Origin: Polaribacter aquimarinus
GTDB taxonomy: Bacteria > Bacteroidota > Bacteroidia > Flavobacteriales > Flavobacteriaceae
Assembly: GCF_003129485.1 (NCBI RefSeq)
Contig: NZ_QFFG01000003.1
Coordinates: 1-64,000, forward strand
Length of the DNA stretch: 64,000 nt
Reading direction: 5' to 3'
The position numbers were made by a program, and so were the translations under genes. Shown piece by piece: positions 44,086 through 53,506 of this stretch. How positions within the stretch are numbered: position 1 is the first letter of the stretch; each line of letters begins with the position of its first letter. The notes beneath the pieces were generated by a model. The model was not told the DNA's origin. It was given only the letters and a program-made list of their open reading frames with translations, and made no database searches.

Positions 44086-45345
44086 TTATGTTTTCTGTTT
44101 TTTCTTTTTTGCAGCTGGAAATAAGACATTATTTAAAATGAGTCTATAGCCAGGAGAGGTTGGATGCAAATCAAGTTCTGTTTTTGGGTCTCCCACTCTA
44201 TGAGTATAATCTTCAGGATCATGACCACCATAAAACGTAAACATTCCCTTTCCTTTTGTTCCGTGAATATATCTAGCTTCTCTATTGGTTTTGTTTTCAC
44301 CTAAAACCAAAACATTAGATTTTACTGTATTTCTATCAAAAGAAGTCGTTTGCCCCATGAAGCCTTTCACTAAAATTGTATGATTTTGTGTTAACATTGT
44401 GGGTACTGGATCCCATTTTGCAGAAAACTCAATTAGAGAAAAATAATCGGAAGTTTTTGGAATACGACGTTTTCTGGTCATATCTATTGATGAAAACTCA
44501 TACGTTGTTGGATTTCTAATCAGCTGAAAATCTTTAAATGCAAAGGTTTTATTATAATTTATTTTTGATTGATAATTGGGTTCAGATGCATCTCCATCAA
44601 ACATAGCTTCGGCAATATCAACACCTTCTGCTGATAAAGCGATATCAAAACTATCTGTAGCAGAACACATAGCAAACATAAATCCACCACCAATTACATA
44701 ATCTCTAATTTTTTTCGCCACTGCTAATTTTTCTTGAGACACTTTGCTAAAACCCAATTCATTCGCTTGTTTTTCGGCTCTTTTTTTTCCGTCGATATAC
44801 CAAGGGGCAGTTCTAAATGCTCCATAAAATCTTCCGTATTGACCTGTGAAATCTTCATGGTGCAAATGCAACCATTCATACAATAACAATTTATCTTCTA
44901 AGACTTCTTTGTCATAAATTACATCAAAAGGAATTTCTGCATAGGTTAAAACCATAGTTACTGCATCGTCCCAAGGCATTTTGTCTTTTGGTGAATAAAC
45001 AGCGATTTTTGGTGCTTTTTCTAATGTTACTGCTTCTTGATTTGATGAAGGAGAAGATATTTCTTGTAAAATTAAACTTGATTTGGCATCAGAAATTACT
45101 TGATAAGAAACGCCTCTAATTTTACATTCATTCTCGACAATTTTATTGTTTTCAATAAGAAAAGCACCACCATCATAGTTTAATAACCATTTTGATTTTA
45201 ATCCTGCTTCTAAAGAAAAATAGATAATTCCGTAAGCTTTTAAGTGGTTTTTCTGATTATCATGACTCATTGGTACATATATAAATGATGCCCAAGTTGA
45301 GATTGAAAGGAAAATAAAAACCAAAGAAAAAAGTAGTTTTTTCAT
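44086..45345 (-). CDS. Conserved exported protein (often labelled asparagine synthetase B)
   Basis: This 419-residue protein begins at the ATG at 45345, which opens a signal peptide (MKKLLFSLVFIFLSISTWAS). Database entries for close relatives often say asparagine synthetase B, but I see neither the N-terminal Cys glutaminase nor the ATP motif SGGxDS. What is visible is a periplasmic protein with MPWDDAVTMVLTYAEIPFDV (about 137-156), WLHLHHEDFTGQYGRFYGAF (about 178-197) and FAMCSATDSFDIALSAEGVD (about 243-262), resembling a glutamine-amidotransferase-like or DUF4159-like fold. A role in envelope metabolism is a guess. It follows dnaB on the same strand. Confidence 0.7.
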   Translation of the reverse strand: MKKLLFSLVFIFLSISTWASFIYVPMSHDNQKNHLKAYGIIYFSLEAGLKSKWLLNYDGGAFLIENNKIVENECKIRGVSYQVISDAKSSLILQEISSPSSNQEAVTLEKAPKIAVYSPKDKMPWDDAVTMVLTYAEIPFDVIYDKEVLEDKLLLYEWLHLHHEDFTGQYGRFYGAFRTAPWYIDGKKRAEKQANELGFSKVSQEKLAVAKKIRDYVIGGGFMFAMCSATDSFDIALSAEGVDIAEAMFDGDASEPNYQSKINYNKTFAFKDFQLIRNPTTYEFSSIDMTRKRRIPKTSDYFSLIEFSAKWDPVPTMLTQNHTILVKGFMGQTTSFDRNTVKSNVLVLGENKTNREARYIHGTKGKGMFTFYGGHDPEDYTHRVGDPKTELDLHPTSPGYRLILNNVLFPAAKKKKQKT

Positions 45346-45360
45346 ATTAAAAACTAAAAT

Positions 45361-45386
45361 ACACAATTACTTCAAAGCAATTGTGT
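45361..45386 (-). terminator. Probable terminator between dnaB and the next gene
   Basis: On the minus strand, ACACAATT and AATTGTGT form a stem around a 10-base loop, followed by TATTTTAGTTTTT. It is weaker than the perfect terminators elsewhere in the window. Confidence 0.4.
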
Positions 45387-45416
45387 AATTCTATAATTTT
45401 ATAAAATCTTTAGTAT

Positions 45417-46940
45417 TTAAAATGGTACATCATCATCGTCACCAAAAGCGTCTTTTGGCTCAATTCTTTGGTTTGGTGAGAAATCATCGTCATCAAAAGG
45501 ATTGTTCATAGACGATTGGAATTCTGAACTAAAACCTTCTTCTAAATCCGAGAATTTAGCCAAATGACCCGTAAACTTCAAACGAATGTTGTCTAAACCA
45601 CCATTTCTGTGTTTTGCTACGATAAACTCACCTTGTCCTTCACAAGGTGTGTGCTCGTCATCATCCCATTCTGTCATTCCATAATATTCTGGACGGAAAA
45701 TAAAGGATACAATATCTGCATCTTGTTCAATCGCTCCAGATTCACGTAAATCTGATAATAAGGGTCTTTTAGATCCTCCACGAGTTTCCACAGCACGCGA
45801 TAACTGAGAAAGCGCAATTACGGGCACAGACAATTCTTTTGCTAATGCTTTTAAGTTTCTCGAAATTGTAGAAATTTCTTGCTCACGATTTCCTCCTCCT
45901 TTTCCATTTCCACCAGCAGTCATCAACTGTAAATAGTCAATTACAATAATTCTTACGTTGTGTTGTGAAACTAAACGTCTTGCTTTTGCTCTTAAATCGA
46001 AAATAGAAAGTGATGGTGTATCATCAATAAAAATAGGCGCATCAGACAAACGTTTTACTTTTACGTTTAGCTGCTCCCATTCGTGTGGCTCTAAATTTCC
46101 TTTTCTTAATTTTTCTGAAGTTAATCCTGTTTCAGAAGAAATCATACGTGTGATTAACTGAACAGAAGACATCTCTAAAGAAAATACAGCAACAGCGTGA
46201 TTAAAATCGATTGCCATATTTTTTGCCATCGAAATTACGAATGCTGTTTTTCCCATACCAGGACGCGCAGCAATAATAATTAAATCGGATGGTTGCCAAC
46301 CAGAAGTTAAAGCGTCTAATTTAGTAAAACCAGTTGCCAAACCAGACATTCCTTCTTGATTTCCAATTTCTTGAATCTTTTTTAAGGCTTGTTTTACAAG
46401 AGATCCAGCATCTTCAGAACTCTTTTTTAAGTTTCCTTGCGTAACTTCGAACAACTTCCCCTCTGCTTCATCCAATAAATCAAAAACATCCGTAGATTCA
46501 TCGTAAGAACTTTCTATAATTTCAGATGAAATAGTAATTAATTTACGTTGGATGTATTTTTGTAAAATGATTCTTGCATGAAATTCGATATGTGCAGATG
46601 AAGCTACTTTTTGTGTTAAGCGAATCAAATAAAAATCGCCACCAATCATTTCTAGTTTTCCGTTCTTTTTTAACAAGTTAGAAACGGTTAATAAGTCAAT
46701 TGGTTGTGAATTTTGAAATAATTCATAGATAGCGGCATAAATTTCTTGATGTTTTGCATCATAAAAAGCATCAGAATGTAAAATATCAATTACATCATCT
46801 ATCCCTTTTTTATCAATCATCATTGCACCCAAGACAGCTTCTTCTAATTCTACTGCCTGTGGGGGAATTTTACCTTTTTCAAGACTAATTATTCTTGATT
46901 TATCTATCTTTTTTCCTGCTACGGGGGTTGTTTTTTCCAT
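45417..46940 (-). CDS. dnaB: Replicative DNA helicase DnaB
   Basis: This 507-residue hexameric 5'-3' helicase unwinds DNA at the fork. The N-terminal primase-interacting domain (about 25-150, with PPQAVELEEAVLGAMMIDKK) is followed by a linker and the RecA-like domain. That domain carries AARPGMGKTAFVIS (Walker A, about 229-242), FSLEMSSVQL, VIDYLQLMTA (Walker B), SQLSRAVETRG and the closing LRESGAIEQDADIV. A GTG six bases upstream would add two residues; the ATG at 46940 (MEKTTPVAGKK) is preferred. An acidic C-terminal tail ends in DDDVPF, a possible SSB-like interaction tail. Confidence 0.96.
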   Translation of the reverse strand: MEKTTPVAGKKIDKSRIISLEKGKIPPQAVELEEAVLGAMMIDKKGIDDVIDILHSDAFYDAKHQEIYAAIYELFQNSQPIDLLTVSNLLKKNGKLEMIGGDFYLIRLTQKVASSAHIEFHARIILQKYIQRKLITISSEIIESSYDESTDVFDLLDEAEGKLFEVTQGNLKKSSEDAGSLVKQALKKIQEIGNQEGMSGLATGFTKLDALTSGWQPSDLIIIAARPGMGKTAFVISMAKNMAIDFNHAVAVFSLEMSSVQLITRMISSETGLTSEKLRKGNLEPHEWEQLNVKVKRLSDAPIFIDDTPSLSIFDLRAKARRLVSQHNVRIIVIDYLQLMTAGGNGKGGGNREQEISTISRNLKALAKELSVPVIALSQLSRAVETRGGSKRPLLSDLRESGAIEQDADIVSFIFRPEYYGMTEWDDDEHTPCEGQGEFIVAKHRNGGLDNIRLKFTGHLAKFSDLEEGFSSEFQSSMNNPFDDDDFSPNQRIEPKDAFGDDDDVPF

Positions 46941-47078
46941 TGGCACAAATGTACTTTTTTAGTTATGAATTTGGTGTTAAAATTACTCTTTTATTTGTTG
47001 ACAATTATTGTAAACTAAATTGTTATTATCTTGTTAATAACCAAGCAACTTCTAAAATGAATTACTATTTTTACGCAA

Positions 47079-48155
47079 ATGAAATGGAATAAAAAACATA
47101 TTTATCTGTCTATTTTCTTACCAATTCAAATGTTTTTTATGCAATGGGCAGAAAACAATCCTGAAAAGATAGAAAGCTATTATTCAAATGGAATTTATCC
47201 ATACATTTCATCTTTTTTTAGAATTATTTTAGGTTGGATTCCTTTTTCTATAGGTGATATTTTATTAGGATTTGGATTGTTTGTTTTTCTACGATTTTTG
47301 TATCGATTAATAAAAACAAGATTCAGAAACCTTATTCCCAAACTTGTTCATTTAACAGCTATTTTTTCAGTGATTTACTTTTGCTTTTATCTTTTTTGGG
47401 GATTAAATTATTACAGAGAACCTTTGGCTAAAAACTTGAATTATCAACAAAAAAAGTATACAACCGAAGAGCTTCAAAAGGTTACAGAACATATTATTCA
47501 ACAATTGAATACTTATCAACTTAAAATCACAAAAAATGATACTTTAAAAGTTGAAAATCCATATTCTCAAAAGGAAATGTATATTATGGCTGTTACTGGT
47601 TATGATAATTTAACCAAAGATTTTCCACAATTAAAATATCAATTTAAATCTGTAAAAAGTTCGTTAATGAGTTTGTTACAAAGCTATAATGGAACTTCTG
47701 GTTATTTGAACCCTTTAACTGGAGAAGCGCAGGTTAATGACAGAGTACCTAAAACGAGTTACCCTACTACTACCTGTCACGAAATGGCCCACCAAATTGG
47801 TTTTGCTGCTGAAAATGAAGCTAATTTTATCGGTTTTTTAGCAGCAAATTATAATGATGATTTATACTTTAAATATTCAAGTTATCGAATGGCTTTTGGA
47901 TATTGTATTTCTGAAATAAGAAAAAGAGATTCAGGCTTATCTAAACAACTTTGGAAAATCGTAAACAAAGGAATTATTAAAGATTTTAATGATAGTTATC
48001 TATTTTGGCAACAATATAAAAATCCTTTTGAACCACTTGTCAAAAAAGGGTATAATGCATACTTAAAAGCCAACAAACAAGATAAAGGCCTGGCTTCTTA
48101 CAATTATGTTGTAGATTTACTTATCTCTCATTTCGATAAAGACAATCACTTCTAA
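47079..48155 (+). CDS. DUF3810 membrane metalloprotease-like protein
   Basis: This 358-residue protein has three N-terminal membrane helices (about 8-24, 48-72, 90-112) and a soluble domain of about 240 residues. The latter has TTCHEMAHQIGFAAENEANF (about 232-251): an H-E-x-x-H zinc site with a following E-N-E-A-N that supplies the third ligand, as in gluzincin peptidases. The DUF3810 family is restricted mainly to Bacteroidota and Firmicutes, and its substrate is unknown. The catalytic domain faces the periplasm if the helices insert normally. It is a single gene, divergent from dnaB. Confidence 0.86.
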   Translation: MKWNKKHIYLSIFLPIQMFFMQWAENNPEKIESYYSNGIYPYISSFFRIILGWIPFSIGDILLGFGLFVFLRFLYRLIKTRFRNLIPKLVHLTAIFSVIYFCFYLFWGLNYYREPLAKNLNYQQKKYTTEELQKVTEHIIQQLNTYQLKITKNDTLKVENPYSQKEMYIMAVTGYDNLTKDFPQLKYQFKSVKSSLMSLLQSYNGTSGYLNPLTGEAQVNDRVPKTSYPTTTCHEMAHQIGFAAENEANFIGFLAANYNDDLYFKYSSYRMAFGYCISEIRKRDSGLSKQLWKIVNKGIIKDFNDSYLFWQQYKNPFEPLVKKGYNAYLKANKQDKGLASYNYVVDLLISHFDKDNHF

Positions 48156-48258
48156 ATCCTTAAAAAATGTGTTAAAATATGTTAAAATAATAACATTTAA
48201 CAATTTTAAAAAAAGGTATTTATAAATTTATAGTCAATTCAATTAATTCAAACTAGAT

Positions 48259-51219
48259 ATGAGAAAACTATTTTTATTGCTTTTCTTCTTGTCGCTTAGT
48301 ACCCTAAAAGCACAAGATTATTTCCCTACTGACAAAGGGGTAAAAACTACTAAAAATGAAGTTGTTGCTTTTACAAATGCAACAATTCATGTAACACCTA
48401 ATCAGGTATTAAAAAAAGGAACTTTATTAATAAAAAATGGTAAAGTTGTTGATGTTGGAAAATCTGTTAGAATTCCTTCTGGAACTCAAATTATAGATTT
48501 AACTGGAAAAAGTATTTATCCTTCTTTTATAGATATTTATTCAGATTTTGGAATCAAAAAACCTAAAAGACAATCTGGAGGTTTTGGCGGTACGCAATAC
48601 GCAGCAGAACGAGAAGGTTATTATTGGAATGATCATATTAGACCTGAAACCAACCCCATAAACGAATTTAAATTCGACGTAGGAAAAGCAAAAGGTTATT
48701 TAAATGCTGGTTTTGGTGTGGTGAATACTCATTTACACGACGGGATCATTAGAGGAAATGGTTTATTAATTGCCTTAAATCCTAATAAAACAAACTCATA
48801 TAGAGTTTTAGACGATATGTCTGCTCAGTATTTATCTTTTTCTAAAAGTAACAAATCAAAACAATTATACCCGGGCTCACGAATGGGTGCTATGGCTTTA
48901 TTACGTCAGGTATATTACGATGCAGACTGGTACGCTAAAGGAAATATGAAAAATAAAGATTTGGCTCTAGAAGCATTAAATAAAAAGAATAACTTAGTTC
49001 AAATTTTTGAAACAGACAATCATCTCGATGCACTAAGAGCAGATAAAGTTGGAGATGAATTCGGAATTCAATACACCATTGTCGGAAGCGGTGATGAATA
49101 TGAAAGAATTAATGATATAAAAGCAACTAACGCAAAATTTATTATCCCTATTAATTTTCAAATGGCTTACGATGTTTCTAATCCGCTTTTAGCGAAACAT
49201 ATTTCATTAAGAGATATGCGAAAATGGAATCAAGAACCTTCTAATTTAAGCGTTCTTTCAAAAAATGGAGTCACATTTGCTTTAACTACTCACAAATTAA
49301 AATCCATAACAGCTTTTCACAAAAATTTGCAAAAAGCTATTACCTATGGATTGGATAAAAAAACTGCTCTCGCAGCATTAACTACTATCCCTGCAAGTAT
49401 TATTGGAAATAATACCATCGGGAATTTAAATGCCGGAAGTCATGCAAACTTTATCATTACTTCTGGTGATGTTTTTGACACAAAAACTACAATTTATGAA
49501 AATTGGGTTCAGGGTGATCAAAATATTATCAATATTATGAATATTACTGATATTACTGGCAATTACAATTTGTCTGTAAATAATAAAACGTACCAATTAA
49601 CAGTATCTGGAAAAGGTGCAAAACAAATTGGTAGTATTAAGTTAAATGACAAAAAAGTAAAATCTAAATTTTCATTTAAATACGATTGGATAACAATAAC
49701 AATGAATGATAACGGTAATTTTACTCGTATTTTAGGAAAAGTTGATGCCAATTCTAATACAATTCAAGGTAATGCTTTTGATAGTTTAGGAAATAAAACT
49801 ACTTGGACAGCAACAAAAAAATCAAAAACAAAAAATTCTAAGAAAAAAGGTAAAAAATCTAAAGATACACCTGTAACGGTTTTACCGGTTTCTTATCCAA
49901 ATGTTGGTTTTGGAAATTATACTTTACCAAAAACTCAAACTATATTAATTAAAAATACAACCGTTTGGACAAGTGAATCTGATGGAATTCTAGAAAACAC
50001 TGATGTTTTATTAAAAGATGGGAAAATTGCTAAAATTGGTAAAAACTTAAGAGATCGAAGAGCAACAGTAATAGACGGAACTGGCAAACATCTAACTGCA
50101 GGTATTGTTGATGAACATACACATATAGGAGCTTCAGCAATTAACGAATGGGCACAAAACTCATCTGCAGAAGTAACAATAGAAGATGTTGTAGATCCTA
50201 ATGATATTAATATTTACAGAAATCTTTCTGGAGGAACTACATCAGCTCAAATTTTACATGGCTCTGCAAATCCAATTGGTGGTCGTTCTGCAATTATCAA
50301 ACTAAAATGGGGAGAAAATGCAGACAATATGATTTACAAAAACACCCCAAAATTTATAAAGTTTGCTTTAGGTGAAAATGTAAAACAATCACGTAGTCCA
50401 AATGGTGTTCGTTTTCCGCAAACACGTATGGGAGTTGAACAGGTTTTTGTAGATTATTTTACAAGAGCTAAAGAGTACGATGCGTTAAAGAAAAGTGGAA
50501 AACCCTTCAGAAAGGATTTAGAAATGGAAACTTTATCCGAAATTTTAAATAAAGAACGTTTTATTTCTTGTCATTCATATGTACAATCAGAAATTAATAT
50601 GTTAATGAAAGTTGCTGAGAGATTCAACTTTAACATTAATACATTCACACATATTTTAGAAGGTTATAAAGTTGCAGATAAAATGGCAAAACACGGAGTT
50701 GGTGGTTCTACTTTCTCAGATTGGTGGGCTTATAAATACGAAGTAAATGATGCTATTCCTTTTAATGCAGCAATTATGCACAATGCTGGAGTAACTGTTG
50801 CCATTAATTCTGATGATAGAGAAATGTCAAGAAGGTTAAACCAAGAAGCAGCCAAAACAGTAAAATATGGTGGAGTGTCTGAGTTAGAAGCTTGGAAAAT
50901 GGTTACTATTAATCCAGCTAAATTATTACACATTGATGATAAAGTCGGAAGCATTAAAGTCGGTAAAGATGCTGATGTTGTTTTATGGAGTCATCATCCA
51001 ATGTCCATTTATGCAAAAGCAGAAAAGACAATTATAGAAGGTAAAGTATTTTTTGATAGAGCTAAAGACATCAAAAAGCGTCAAGCCATCAAGGAAGAAA
51101 AAAGCAAACTCATTAATATGATGTTGAAAGAAAAAATGGGTGGAGGTAAAACTCAAGTCCCTGTAAAAAGAGGTGATCGCAATTTTCACTGTGATACTTT
51201 AGAAGAACTTAAAAGCTAA
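48259..51219 (+). CDS. Exported double-domain amidohydrolase
   Basis: This 986-residue protein has a signal peptide (MRKLFLLLFFLSLSTLKA) and two amidohydrolase-superfamily domains. In the first (about 20-440) the metal motif H-x-H is missing (YPSFIDIYSDFG). A lysine/serine-rich linker follows (about 515-535). The second (about 560-960) keeps VDEHTHIGAS (H-x-H), a His in FTHILEGY, and NSDDREMSRR with the catalytic Asp. Members act on cyclic amides such as imidazolonepropionate or dipeptides. The location is periplasmic. It is translated together with the single-domain protein 3 bases downstream. Confidence 0.88.
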   Translation: MRKLFLLLFFLSLSTLKAQDYFPTDKGVKTTKNEVVAFTNATIHVTPNQVLKKGTLLIKNGKVVDVGKSVRIPSGTQIIDLTGKSIYPSFIDIYSDFGIKKPKRQSGGFGGTQYAAEREGYYWNDHIRPETNPINEFKFDVGKAKGYLNAGFGVVNTHLHDGIIRGNGLLIALNPNKTNSYRVLDDMSAQYLSFSKSNKSKQLYPGSRMGAMALLRQVYYDADWYAKGNMKNKDLALEALNKKNNLVQIFETDNHLDALRADKVGDEFGIQYTIVGSGDEYERINDIKATNAKFIIPINFQMAYDVSNPLLAKHISLRDMRKWNQEPSNLSVLSKNGVTFALTTHKLKSITAFHKNLQKAITYGLDKKTALAALTTIPASIIGNNTIGNLNAGSHANFIITSGDVFDTKTTIYENWVQGDQNIINIMNITDITGNYNLSVNNKTYQLTVSGKGAKQIGSIKLNDKKVKSKFSFKYDWITITMNDNGNFTRILGKVDANSNTIQGNAFDSLGNKTTWTATKKSKTKNSKKKGKKSKDTPVTVLPVSYPNVGFGNYTLPKTQTILIKNTTVWTSESDGILENTDVLLKDGKIAKIGKNLRDRRATVIDGTGKHLTAGIVDEHTHIGASAINEWAQNSSAEVTIEDVVDPNDINIYRNLSGGTTSAQILHGSANPIGGRSAIIKLKWGENADNMIYKNTPKFIKFALGENVKQSRSPNGVRFPQTRMGVEQVFVDYFTRAKEYDALKKSGKPFRKDLEMETLSEILNKERFISCHSYVQSEINMLMKVAERFNFNINTFTHILEGYKVADKMAKHGVGGSTFSDWWAYKYEVNDAIPFNAAIMHNAGVTVAINSDDREMSRRLNQEAAKTVKYGGVSELEAWKMVTINPAKLLHIDDKVGSIKVGKDADVVLWSHHPMSIYAKAEKTIIEGKVFFDRAKDIKKRQAIKEEKSKLINMMLKEKMGGGKTQVPVKRGDRNFHCDTLEELKS

Positions 51220-51222
51220 AAA

Positions 51223-52521
51223 ATGATGAAAAAATTTATATATAGTATGCTATTTTTCTTCTTAATAGGAAATAGTTTAGCACAACAAACTCCAGCAGAT
51301 TTACAAACAACTGCAATTTCTATAGAAGGAGCTACTGCCCATATAGGAAATGGAAAGGTGATTGAAAACTCACTCATTATGTTTAACAATGGTAAAATTA
51401 CTTTTGTAGGCAGTGCAATGCAAAAAATTGCAAGACAAGGAAACATCATTAATGCAAAAGGAAAACATATTTACCCTGGTTTTATAGCTGCTAATGCTTC
51501 TCTAGGATTGGCAGAAATTGATGCCGTAAAAGCATCTAGAGATTTTGATGAAGTTGGCATATATAACCCACACATAAGAAGTATAATCGCTTATAATGCA
51601 GAAAGTAAGGTTATAGAATCTATGAGGCCAAACGGGGTTTTAATGGCGCAAATTACTCCAAGAGGTGGCACAATTTCTGGAACATCTTCAATTACACAAT
51701 TAGATGCTTGGAATTGGGAAGATGCAGCCATTAAAGTAGATGGAGGAATTCATATGAATTGGCCTGGGAGTTTTACTCGTGGTAGATGGTGGCTAGGTGA
51801 AGATCCTGCTTTAAAACCTGACAAAAATTACACTAAAAATATAATAAAAATAAAGAACTATTTAACCAATGCTAAAAATTATCTAGCAGGTAAAAAAGAA
51901 AAAACTCACCTTCCTTATCAAGCTACAAGTGGTTTGTTTGACGGTTCTCAAAAATTATATATTCATGCTAGTGGTCAAAAAGAAATAACTGATGCTATTA
52001 TCGTTTCTAAAGATCTAGAAATTAAACATATAGTTATTGTTCATGGTGATGGTGCTGAATATGTTTCTGAATTGCTCGTAAAACACAATATTCCAGTTAT
52101 CTTAGACAGACCTCATAGAAATCCCGATAGCGAAGATAATGCTTACGATTATACCTATACCATTGCAAAAACTTTACTAGACAAAGGTATTTTAGTAGGT
52201 TTAGGTATGGAAGGTCAGATGGAAAGAATGAACACAAGAAATCTACCTTTTTATGCAGGCACTTTTTCTGCACATGGTTTAAAAAAAGAAGAAGCTTTGT
52301 CTTTAATTACTTTAAATAATGCTAAAATTTTAGGAATAGATGCTTTTGTTGGTTCTTTAGAAATTGGTAAAGATGCTACACTATTTATTTCCGATGGTGA
52401 TGCTTTAGATATGAGAAGTAATATTATATCGAAAGCATTTATTCAAGGACGAGATATTAGTTTAGAAACACATCAAACTAAGCTTTGGAAACGTTATTCT
52501 AAAAAGTTTTCTTCAAAATAA
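51223..52521 (+). CDS. Exported amidohydrolase-like protein, metal ligands missing
   Basis: This 432-residue protein has a signal peptide (MMKKFIYSMLFFFLIGNSLAQ without the last residue) and an imidazolonepropionase-like fold. The first metal motif is replaced: IYPGFIAANASLG where H-x-H is expected. The end keeps a normal LEIGKDATLFISDGDALDMR. It resembles the first, degenerate half of its upstream neighbour, so it may be a pseudoenzyme partner or scaffold of that protein. The start 3 bases after the larger gene means tight coupling. A strong terminator follows. Confidence 0.85.
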   Translation: MMKKFIYSMLFFFLIGNSLAQQTPADLQTTAISIEGATAHIGNGKVIENSLIMFNNGKITFVGSAMQKIARQGNIINAKGKHIYPGFIAANASLGLAEIDAVKASRDFDEVGIYNPHIRSIIAYNAESKVIESMRPNGVLMAQITPRGGTISGTSSITQLDAWNWEDAAIKVDGGIHMNWPGSFTRGRWWLGEDPALKPDKNYTKNIIKIKNYLTNAKNYLAGKKEKTHLPYQATSGLFDGSQKLYIHASGQKEITDAIIVSKDLEIKHIVIVHGDGAEYVSELLVKHNIPVILDRPHRNPDSEDNAYDYTYTIAKTLLDKGILVGLGMEGQMERMNTRNLPFYAGTFSAHGLKKEEALSLITLNNAKILGIDAFVGSLEIGKDATLFISDGDALDMRSNIISKAFIQGRDISLETHQTKLWKRYSKKFSSK

Positions 52522-52537
52522 TTTTTGTTTTTATCAT

Positions 52538-52568
52538 AAAAAAGGCTCGCATTTAACGAGCCTTTTTT
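52538..52568 (+). terminator. Terminator of amidohydrolase operon
   Basis: Perfect 12-bp arms AAAAAAGGCTCG and CGAGCCTTTTTT surround a 7-base loop and are followed by a T-run. Confidence 0.92.
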
Positions 52569-52693
52569 TCAAAATAATTAACAATAAATTTTCTTTTTCC
52601 TTTTCAGATAATTTTAATTCAAATAATAAATTTCAATTTATCGTTATACAAATATTGTTTAAAATAAGAATTTATACAATACCTACAATTAGG

Positions 52694-52701
52694 TATATTT
52701 G
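52694..52701 (+). promoter_or_regulatory. -7 promoter motif, TrmH operon
   Basis: TATATTTG fits TAnnTTTG and ends only 5 bases before the start codon at 52707, so the transcript would be leaderless or nearly so. Confidence 0.45.
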
Positions 52702-52706
52702 CTATA

Positions 52707-53504
52707 ATGAAAGAAATTACAAGTATTCAAAATCAGTATATAAAGAACCTCATTAAACTTCAAGAAAAGGCTCGTGAACGTAAAAAACAGGGTTTGTTTT
52801 TAATTGAAGGGAAACGTGAAATTTCTTTAGCTATTGAGGCAGATTATGAATTTGACTCTATTTTGTTCTTTGAAGATTTAATTACATTTGATGAAATAAA
52901 TAATCAATTTAAAAATAACGTTTCCATCATCAAAATATCAAAGGAAGTATATCAAAAAATAGCATATAGAAGTTCTACAGAAGGAATAATAGCTATCGTA
53001 AAAATAAAAGATTTTTCATTACAAAACATTACATTTAACACTAAAACCCAGCTAGTTTTAGTTGCAGAAGGAATAGAAAAACCAGGTAATATTGGAGCCT
53101 TGTTACGTACTGCTGATGCCGCAAATGTCGATGCTGTTTTAATTGCTAATCCTAAAAGCGATTTGTATAACCCTAACATTATTCGTTCTAGTGTTGGCTG
53201 TATATTTACCAACCAGATTGCAATAGGTAGTTCTAAAGAAATTATTGCTTTTTTAAAAGAAAATCATATAAATATCTATGCTGCAACACTTCAAAACTCA
53301 AACGAATATCATAAAGAGAATTACTTAAATTCTTCTGCTATAGTTGTAGGAACCGAAGCTTCAGGGTTATCAGAAGTTTGGAGAGAAAATGCAACTCAAA
53401 ATATAAATATCCCCATGCAAGGTAAAATAGATTCTATGAATGTTTCTGTTGCTGCTGCAATTGTTATCTTTGAAGCTAAAAGACAAAGAGAATTTAAATC
53501 ATAA
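52707..53504 (+). CDS. TrmH/SpoU-family RNA 2'-O-methyltransferase
   Basis: This 265-residue S-adenosylmethionine-dependent enzyme is of the SPOUT class. An N-terminal substrate-binding domain (about 1-95; starts MKEITSIQNQYIKNLIKL) precedes the knotted catalytic domain. Its motif 1 is EGIEKPGNIGALLRTADA (about 127-144), motif 2 VVGTEASGLSEVW and motif 3 IPMQGKIDSMNVSVAAAI. It methylates the ribose of tRNA or 23S rRNA. The exact site cannot be told. It heads a plus-strand run and is 2 bases from the kinase gene. Confidence 0.93.
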   Translation: MKEITSIQNQYIKNLIKLQEKARERKKQGLFLIEGKREISLAIEADYEFDSILFFEDLITFDEINNQFKNNVSIIKISKEVYQKIAYRSSTEGIIAIVKIKDFSLQNITFNTKTQLVLVAEGIEKPGNIGALLRTADAANVDAVLIANPKSDLYNPNIIRSSVGCIFTNQIAIGSSKEIIAFLKENHINIYAATLQNSNEYHKENYLNSSAIVVGTEASGLSEVWRENATQNINIPMQGKIDSMNVSVAAAIVIFEAKRQREFKS

Positions 53505-53506
53505 AA

